Assembly: GCA_964577315.1 (NCBI GenBank)
Contig: CAZNYT010000069.1
Coordinates: forward strand, 1-11,350
Source of the DNA: Desulfonatronospira sp964577315
Lineage (GTDB): Bacteria > Desulfobacterota > Desulfovibrionia > Desulfovibrionales > Desulfonatronovibrionaceae
Direction of reading: 5' to 3'
DNA: 11,350 bases
Within the stretch, counting starts at the first letter, position 1. Each line of letters begins with the position of its first letter. The notes beneath the pieces were generated by a model that did no database searches, was not told the DNA's origin, and saw only the letters and a list, made by a program, of their open reading frames with translations. Made by a program: the position numbers and the translations under genes. Positions 5,977 to 11,350 of the stretch are shown here, piece by piece.

Positions 5977-8900
5977 TTACTTGGGCCTGAACAGGATATA
6001 GTAGGCCACTGGAATAAGTACCAGGGTGAACACGGTGGAGGCCATGAGGCCAAAGATCAGGGCCCATGCCAAACCGGAGAATACCGGATCCAAGGTGATG
6101 GGCCAGACTCCCATGGCAGTGGTGATGGCGGTAAGCACAATGGGTCTTAGCCGCACCGCTCCGCTCTGCAGTATGGCTTCTTTGAAGTCCTGGCCTCGCT
6201 GCAGTGCGGAACGGATGAAATCTATCAGGACCAGGGAGTTGCGGATGACTATCCCTCCCAGGGCTATCATTCCGATCATGGCGGTGGCGGTAAAGAACAC
6301 CGGGTCCTGGAAGCCGTCCACTTCCTGGCCCAGAACCAGGTTCATGAGAAAAAATCCCGGCATAATCCCCATAAGACTCAGGGGGATGGAGGACATTATC
6401 AGAAGGGGCAGGCCCAGGGAACGGGTCTGAACTACCAGGAGCAGATAAATGACTACCAGGGCGAAACCGAAGGCCAGGCCCAGGTCCCGGAAGACTTCCA
6501 GGGTGATCTTCCACTCGCCCTCTCCTCTCCACTCCACCTGAAATCCCTGGGGCAAGGGCTCTTCCCCCAGTCTGGACTTCATGTCCAGAACCGCTTCTCC
6601 CGGGGGCTGCCCGGCCATTTCCGCAGTAACATACACCACCCGGCGCAGGTTCTTGTGCAGGATGGGCTGCTCGTTTACCACGCGCTCAAAACTGCCCAGC
6701 TCCCCCAGGGAGATGATATCCCCGTCCTGGGTAACCATGTTTAGCTGCTCCAGGTTGTGCACCCCGGAGCGTTTTTGAAGGGGCAGAATCAAGTTTACCT
6801 CCAGGGTCTCCCTTTCCCAGGGAGTGTGCACGGCAGCGGGCTGGGAACCGCCCACGTAAAGGGCTAGGGTGCGCATGATCTCCTGGGCGCTCAGCCCGTG
6901 CAAGGCAGCCTTTTCCCGGTCCAGGAAATATTCCACCCTCTTGTGCCTGGCCTGGGAACTGTCTTGCACGTCCCGTACAAAGGGTTCCTCCTCCATTATC
7001 TCGCGCACGTGCCCTGCGGCCTGGATCATTTCCGGGTAGGTCCTGTCCGGGTCCGCATATATCTCGGCCACTATGGTGGCCATAACCGGCGGCCCTGGGG
7101 GAACCTCCACCAGTTCCATGTCTGCCTCGTGCTTTCTGGCCAGCTCCTCCAGGTCCCGGCGCAGGGCAAGGACCAGGCTGTGGCTGTCCCGATCCCGCTT
7201 GTCCCGGGGCAAAAGATTGATGCGGATATCTCCTTCATGGCTCTGGGAACGGGCATAGTACTGCCGAACCATGGCGTTGAAGTCCATGGGGGAGGCTGTG
7301 CCGGTATAGCTGGTAAAACTGGTTATCTCCGGGACCCCGGCCAGGTAGTTCTCAAAATCCCGGATAGCGGCATCCGTTTGCTCCAGGGAGGTTCCTTCGG
7401 GCATGTCTATGACCACCTGGAACTCGTCCTTGTTGTCAAAGGGCAGCATTTTTAGGGGCACCAGCCGGAACAGGGCCAGGGACATGGCCAGCAGTAAGAG
7501 CAGGATGACCAGGATGAAAAGGCCTCGTCGCTTCCACTTGGACACCAGGAAAGGGTTAATGACCCTGCGGTACCCCTGCATAATCCAGTTAGGAACGCCC
7601 TGATCCATAGACTGGGGTTTTCTCGGTGGGGAGGAGCGGCTAAGGAACTTGTTGCACAGCCAAGGGACGATAGTCACGGCGCACAGGGTGGAAAAGATCA
7701 CGGTCAGAGGAACGTTGGCAGCCATGGGGGCCATGTAGGGACCCATCATCCCGGTGATAAAGAACAGGGGCAGGAAACAGGCTATTATGGCCAGGGTGGA
7801 CATGGCCACCGGCACCACCACTTCACTTATTCCGGTCAGGACAGCGTTTTTTGTGGATTTTCCCCCCAGGAGAATGTTGCGCTTGACGTTGTCTACGTTG
7901 GTGATGGGATCGTCCACCACCAGACCCAGGGAAAGGATCAAGGCGAAGAGGGTTACCCGGTTAATGGTAAATCCCAGGAGGTAGCTACTGAAAAGGGCCA
8001 GGGAAAAGCTTACCGGGATGGCCAGGCCCACCACCAGGGCCGGACGCCAACCCAGGGTAAGGGCCAGGACCGTAACCACGGTCCCCACCGCGAAAAAAAG
8101 GGAGCGGAACAACTCGTTTACCTTGTCCTGAGCGGTTCGGCCGTAGTTGCGGGTGGTTTCCACCTTCACGTCATCCGGCAGCAGACTGGGGCGGAGTTCT
8201 TCCAGCCTCGTCAGCAGCTGGTCCGCTACCTGCACCGCGTTGGTTCCCTTCTTCTTGGCCAGGGCCAAGGTGACCGCGGGCATGGAGGAAGGCAGGCCCT
8301 CCTGGCCGGTTTGCTCCTGGTATTGCCGGGAAAATCCCAGCCGGGTATAGTTCTCGGGCTCTGCCGGACCATCCCGGATCTGGGCCACGTCCTCCAGGTG
8401 CACGGGTTGATCCTTGTGGGTTCCCACCACTAATCTTGAGACTTCACCCGCAGAGGTAAAGTGGGCATCTCCCAGGACCCGGAACTCCAGGTTATCCCGG
8501 GGAAACTCCCCTGCCACCCGGGAGAGATCAGCCTCTTCCAGGGAGTTATGTATTTGCAGGGGGGAGATTCGGTGCCCGGCCATGCGCTGGGGATCCATTT
8601 CCACCCGTACTTCCCTGGGACGGCCGCCCAAGATCTCGGCTTGGGAAACGTTTTCCACCTCGGAGAGCCGGGCCAAGAGCTCGTTGCCCATGCGGCGGAG
8701 CTCAAAGTCGCTGCGTTCGGGGGAGTACAGGGTGAGATTGAGAATGGGAACGTCGTCAATGCTGATGGGCTTGACTATCCAGTCCTCTACAACCGGGGGA
8801 ACCCGGTCCTCGTGCATGATTATCTGGTTGTGCAGTCGGACCAGTGCATCCTCCAGGTCCTCGCCCACGAAAAAGCGCACTGTGACCACGGCCCTGCCCC

Positions 8901-9195
8901 GCTCGGAGCGGGAGTAAACGTACTCCACCCCCTCCACTTGCCATAGAAGCTTCTCCAAGCGAGTGGATACCAGCTTTTCCACCTCCCCAGGTGAGGCACC
9001 TGGAGCCTCCACTATCACGTCCGCCATGGGAACCACTATCTGGGGTTCTTCCTCGCGCGGGGTGACGGTTATGGCCAGAATCCCCAGGGCCAGGGACAAA
9101 AAAAGCAGGATAGGGGCCAGGTAGGTATTTAAAAAGGGTTGAACAAAGGCAGCGATTCTTGAGGGTGGGTTTTGCTGGGACATGGTTTGGGACAC
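5977..9195 (-). CDS. RND-family efflux pump, inner-membrane permease
   Basis: Proton-driven inner-membrane pump of the HAE1-like RND superfamily, 1072 residues from GTG 9195. ATG 9183, four codons later, is a good alternative because AGGTG lies 9 nt before it. The normal duplicated topology is visible: TM1 (about 26-44), a large periplasmic loop containing PLQIHNSLEEADLS (212-225), TM2-TM6 (about 366-512), a cytoplasmic link, TM7 (about 558-575), a second periplasmic half, and C-terminal TM segments ending in YYILFRPK. The proton-relay aspartates of TM4 are present as D428 and D429, but the motif reads GLVVDDPITNVDN, with a proline where most family members have alanine. Length is usual for the family. 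It begins 9 nt after the adaptor gene. The substrate cannot be read from sequence; there is no metal-pump methionine signature I can point to. No outer-membrane channel is encoded beside it. Confidence 0.93.
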   Translation of the reverse strand: MSQTMSQQNPPSRIAAFVQPFLNTYLAPILLFLSLALGILAITVTPREEEPQIVVPMADVIVEAPGASPGEVEKLVSTRLEKLLWQVEGVEYVYSRSERGRAVVTVRFFVGEDLEDALVRLHNQIIMHEDRVPPVVEDWIVKPISIDDVPILNLTLYSPERSDFELRRMGNELLARLSEVENVSQAEILGGRPREVRVEMDPQRMAGHRISPLQIHNSLEEADLSRVAGEFPRDNLEFRVLGDAHFTSAGEVSRLVVGTHKDQPVHLEDVAQIRDGPAEPENYTRLGFSRQYQEQTGQEGLPSSMPAVTLALAKKKGTNAVQVADQLLTRLEELRPSLLPDDVKVETTRNYGRTAQDKVNELFRSLFFAVGTVVTVLALTLGWRPALVVGLAIPVSFSLALFSSYLLGFTINRVTLFALILSLGLVVDDPITNVDNVKRNILLGGKSTKNAVLTGISEVVVPVAMSTLAIIACFLPLFFITGMMGPYMAPMAANVPLTVIFSTLCAVTIVPWLCNKFLSRSSPPRKPQSMDQGVPNWIMQGYRRVINPFLVSKWKRRGLFILVILLLLLAMSLALFRLVPLKMLPFDNKDEFQVVIDMPEGTSLEQTDAAIRDFENYLAGVPEITSFTSYTGTASPMDFNAMVRQYYARSQSHEGDIRINLLPRDKRDRDSHSLVLALRRDLEELARKHEADMELVEVPPGPPVMATIVAEIYADPDRTYPEMIQAAGHVREIMEEEPFVRDVQDSSQARHKRVEYFLDREKAALHGLSAQEIMRTLALYVGGSQPAAVHTPWERETLEVNLILPLQKRSGVHNLEQLNMVTQDGDIISLGELGSFERVVNEQPILHKNLRRVVYVTAEMAGQPPGEAVLDMKSRLGEEPLPQGFQVEWRGEGEWKITLEVFRDLGLAFGFALVVIYLLLVVQTRSLGLPLLIMSSIPLSLMGIMPGFFLMNLVLGQEVDGFQDPVFFTATAMIGMIALGGIVIRNSLVLIDFIRSALQRGQDFKEAILQSGAVRLRPIVLTAITTAMGVWPITLDPVFSGLAWALIFGLMASTVFTLVLIPVAYYILFRPK

Positions 9196-9204
9196 CTGGG
9201 CTTG

Positions 9205-10365
9205 CTAGTCTCGTGTGGGCCAGACCTTGATTTCTTCTCCGGGCTCCAGGCCGGAGAGCACCTCCAAGTATCCGTCTATTTCCCGTCCCAGCCGCACATG
9301 CCTGGTCCGGGTTTCCTGGTCCCGGATCACATGTACCGTGGGCAGTTGGCCTATGCGGCGGATCGCATCCTCGGGAACCAGGATCATCTTTTCTTTTTCC
9401 ACGGGAACATGCATCCGGGCGAACATTCCCGGATACAGGTCCGGGTTCTGGTGATCAATAGCCACCTTGACCAGGAAGTTCCTGCCTGCCGGATCTGCTG
9501 CTGGCTCTATTTCCCGGACTTTTCCCTCCAGGCTCTTATCCAGGGCATCCACGCGGAGCCGGATTTGCTGGTCCATATTGATGTGGGTTATGACCCTTTC
9601 CGGGACCAGCGCCTCCATGCGCAACAAATGCCGGGTTTGTACCCGGAGGAGTGTCTTGCCCGGAGCGGCAGTATCTCCCGGCTCCACCTTGGTCTTAACC
9701 ACTTCCGCTTTGCCCGGGGCCCGAATTTCGGTATATTCCAGCTTTATTTCCAGCTCCCGGATTTTTTCCCGGAGGCTTTCCTGGGTGGCCCGGGCTTCCT
9801 GCAGGGAGATCAGGGCCTGCTCGTGTCTGGCTCGGGCCTGGAAGTAAGCGGACTTGGCCCGGTCCAGCTCCTGCTGAGTGGCCACGTCCTGCTCATATAG
9901 TTTCTTCAGACGTTGGAATTCTGGTTCAGCCTCTTCCAAAGCGGCCCTGGCCTCGGATATTTCCTCCCGGATGCGGGAAAGGGCTGCCTGATTGGCTTCC
10001 AGATCGTGCCTGGCCTGGTTTAGCCTGGATTTAAACTCCCGGTCGTCCAGGCGGATCAAAAGCTCCCCTGGCTGCGCCCGATCCCCGGGCTGGACCAGGA
10101 CCTCCTGGATCCGGGCCTGGACCAGGGCCTCTATGGATGGCTCGTGCCAGGGTCGGATAGAGCCCACTGCCTGGTAATAGTTGGTTATCTCTCGGGTCTG
10201 GACCTGAAAGGTTTCCAGGGAGCTATTTTTTGGGAGCCGGGAGTTTTCATCTGCAAGCGCGGTGCTGTATTTCCCGGGGCAGCTGACGTATACAAGAGAT
10301 AGAACCAAAAACAGGCAAGCAAACACAAAGCAAGTTTTTCGGTCTGGGCTAGAGAGAAGGAGCAT
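9205..10365 (-). CDS. RND efflux periplasmic adaptor (membrane fusion protein)
   Basis: Adaptor linking the RND pump to an outer-membrane channel, 386 residues. The N-terminus has R9/K10 followed by a hydrophobic segment (about 12-28) ending LVYVSC, a possible lipobox with C29 as the lipidated residue, although tyrosine at -3 is atypical. The order is then a beta-barrel/lipoyl half-motif (EALVQARIQEVLVQPGD, about 78-95), a long charged alpha-helical hairpin (about 110-205), the second lipoyl half (YTEIRAPGKAEV), a beta-barrel with the PGMFARMHV motif, and a membrane-proximal domain ending GLEPGEEIKVW. It starts 1 nt after the stop of the phospholipase-like gene and has no clear Shine-Dalgarno sequence, so translation is probably coupled to that gene. 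The pump gene follows 9 nt downstream. Confidence 0.92.
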   Translation of the reverse strand: MLLLSSPDRKTCFVFACLFLVLSLVYVSCPGKYSTALADENSRLPKNSSLETFQVQTREITNYYQAVGSIRPWHEPSIEALVQARIQEVLVQPGDRAQPGELLIRLDDREFKSRLNQARHDLEANQAALSRIREEISEARAALEEAEPEFQRLKKLYEQDVATQQELDRAKSAYFQARARHEQALISLQEARATQESLREKIRELEIKLEYTEIRAPGKAEVVKTKVEPGDTAAPGKTLLRVQTRHLLRMEALVPERVITHINMDQQIRLRVDALDKSLEGKVREIEPAADPAGRNFLVKVAIDHQNPDLYPGMFARMHVPVEKEKMILVPEDAIRRIGQLPTVHVIRDQETRTRHVRLGREIDGYLEVLSGLEPGEEIKVWPTRD

Positions 10366-10366
10366 A

Positions 10367-11101
10367 TCAGCAGGTGAACAGGTTTTTCAGGGCGGTGCTC
10401 AGGGTATTTTTCTTGTTGATGTTGGGGGTGAACCGCACACATCTGCTGGAATCCTGCATGCTCAGGACATCGATGGCTCGTTGAATGGACAGTTGATGAT
10501 AGGGGTAAAAGTCCCCGGGATGGAACTGGGTAATGCGCCTGCGATTGAGCACGGACATCTGGATGTACATGCGGTATATGTTTTGAAAGCTTTTGGAACG
10601 ACAGTCCTTGGGATCAATAACTTTCCGGGTAAGGCGATCGTTGGACTCTATTTGGCCTTTGTCCAGGCGGGCCGCAGTAGGCCAGCACTGTTTGGCCACC
10701 AGGCTGTCCGATTCCAGCTCCACCCAGGCGTGTCCCAGCTTGCTTTTGGCCCCCAGATCCATCTGGCCATGGGCCACTGTGTCCGCTGCCAGATGGGCCA
10801 GAAAGCCGTAGGCAAAGGCGCTGTCCGGGCTTTTCTTGGCGTGGTGCAGCAGGGCAAACCCGGTTTCCCAATCGTGGGGATTTTTTTGTCCGCGCTTTCC
10901 CAGAAAGGTATCCGCAACCACGGATCCATAAATGAAGTTGGTGGAATAGGCGGTGAGAAGGGCGTGCAGGGCCACAGGCAACAGACTGGCCGCTCGCAGT
11001 ATTTCGAAGGCGAAATAGGTATGGGTCATGGGCCCCCAGGCAAAGCTGTTCTCCACGGAGAGAAAGAATATAAGCAGGGTGAACACGGCTATTTTTTTCA
11101 T
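10367..11101 (-). CDS. Secreted zinc-dependent phospholipase C-like protein
   Basis: A 244-residue secreted protein of the zinc-dependent phospholipase C / S1-P1 nuclease-like superfamily. A signal peptide (KK, hydrophobic core 5-15, cut after NSFA) would leave W22 at the mature N-terminus. In this family the terminal Trp itself binds zinc. Other expected ligands are visible: H27, D64, H76, H103, D107 and H111 (HLAADTVAH), H124 and E128 (HAWVELE). The enzyme should hydrolyse phosphate esters, most likely of phospholipids, in the periplasm or outside; the exact substrate is unknown. The ATG has AGGA 5 nt upstream. It is the first gene of the operon and ends 1 nt before the RND adaptor. The C-terminal third, with three scattered cysteines, shows no feature I recognise. 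Confidence 0.85.
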   Translation of the reverse strand: MKKIAVFTLLIFFLSVENSFAWGPMTHTYFAFEILRAASLLPVALHALLTAYSTNFIYGSVVADTFLGKRGQKNPHDWETGFALLHHAKKSPDSAFAYGFLAHLAADTVAHGQMDLGAKSKLGHAWVELESDSLVAKQCWPTAARLDKGQIESNDRLTRKVIDPKDCRSKSFQNIYRMYIQMSVLNRRRITQFHPGDFYPYHQLSIQRAIDVLSMQDSSRCVRFTPNINKKNTLSTALKNLFTC

Positions 11102-11135
11102 AGTGATCCTGATAGTTAGTAAGACTATCTCAAGA

Positions 11136-11164
11136 TTAATATTTCAAAGATATAAACCAGTCAA
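11136..11164 (-). promoter_or_regulatory. sigma70-type promoter of the phospholipase-adaptor-pump operon
   Basis: On the minus strand, TTGACT (complement of 11159-11164) and TATTAA (complement of 11136-11141) are separated by exactly 17 nt, about 35 nt before the start codon at 11101. The -35 is 5/6 and the -10 is 4/6 to consensus. An inverted repeat, GATAGT (11111-11116) with ACTATC (11124-11129), lies in the short leader between promoter and ribosome-binding site and could be an operator or leader hairpin. Confidence 0.5.
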
Positions 11165-11200
11165 GGGTTGCTTGTCTTTTTATAGCGTACTTTAAGATAT

Positions 11201-11273
11201 TTGTGCATGGGGCAAAATTTTGTGCAACACATACAATAGCCAAATTGCACTTGTTGTGCAATACCTTGCACAA
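11201..11273. promoter_or_regulatory. Cluster of TTGTGCA motifs (candidate operators)
   Basis: Within 73 nt there are TTGTGCA (11201-11207), TTGTGCAA (11220-11227), the related half ATTGCAC (11244-11250), TTGTGCAA (11254-11261) and its complement TTGCACAA (11266-11273). The last two form a perfect 8-bp stem around TACC. The cluster lies about 40-110 nt upstream of the operon's -35 box, a suitable place for an activator or repressor array. The regulator is unknown. The hairpin is not a good terminator, because plus-strand As rather than Ts follow it. Confidence 0.4.
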
Positions 11274-11309
11274 AAAAATCAGGATTGCAGGCATACAGGC
11301 ATGCATTGT

Positions 11310-11350
11310 CAGTAGCCAGTGGACAGTAGCCAGTGGACAGTAGCCAGTGG
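11310..11350. repeat. 14-bp direct tandem repeat, cut by the window edge
   Basis: The unit CAGTAGCCAGTGGA occurs at 11310-11323 and 11324-11337 and again, less its last base, at 11338-11350, where the window ends. The copies are identical. The array probably continues outside the window; its total length cannot be seen. Confidence 0.85.

Noticed and set aside
10262..11119. 285-codon open frame on the plus strand across the phospholipase and adaptor genes
   Set aside because: It spans two recognisable genes in antisense and shows no domain or signal sequence.
11254..11280. Hairpin TTGTGCAA-TACC-TTGCACAA as a terminator
   Set aside because: On the plus strand it is followed by A residues, and on the minus strand the T-run precedes the stem, so neither strand has the hairpin-then-U order of an intrinsic terminator.
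11310..11350. CRISPR array
   Set aside because: The 14-bp units are directly abutting with no spacers.

Overview
The window looks like a chromosomal stretch from a sulfate-reducing Desulfovibrionota bacterium (formerly Deltaproteobacteria), perhaps a Desulfonatronospira/Desulfohalobium-like haloalkaliphile. This rests on the style of the proteins (a stand-alone PocR domain, a cysteine-bearing PAS domain, a REC-PAS-HisKA kinase with an HDMKTP H-box), GC-rich genes separated by AT-rich gaps, and GGGGACAGTCCCC-type palindromes. There is no rRNA or other phylogenetic marker, so the assignment is tentative.

Layout. Positions 240-4646 (+) hold a tight three-gene signalling operon: a REC-PAS-PAS-GGDEF diguanylate cyclase, an HDOD protein with a degenerate EAL domain, and a REC-PAS-histidine kinase. 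It meets, tail to tail with a 3-nt gap, a short leftward unit (4650-5469, -) of a stand-alone PocR sensory-domain protein followed by an unknown 76-residue protein. Positions 5470-5976 are a 507-nt AT-rich gap. It contains a nested 53-nt palindrome that can fold as a three-way junction, a 115-bp element with perfect 17-bp terminal inverted repeats, and a near-consensus leftward promoter about 390 nt ahead of the PocR gene. Positions 5977-11101 (-) are a second leftward operon: a secreted zinc-dependent phospholipase C-like protein, an RND periplasmic adaptor and an RND inner-membrane pump. It has a good sigma70-type promoter and a cluster of TTGTGCA motifs upstream. The right edge runs into a 14-bp tandem repeat.

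How the genes work together (inference). The rightward operon reads as one signal-transduction module: phosphorelay input goes to c-di-GMP synthesis, with the HDOD protein as a non-enzymatic partner and the kinase as a candidate phosphodonor. The leftward operon couples a lipid-active secreted enzyme to an efflux pump that has no outer-membrane channel in the window, so it would borrow a TolC-like protein encoded elsewhere. No CRISPR array, tRNA, rRNA, integrase or transposase gene was seen. The most unusual material is the non-coding 5470-5976 region.
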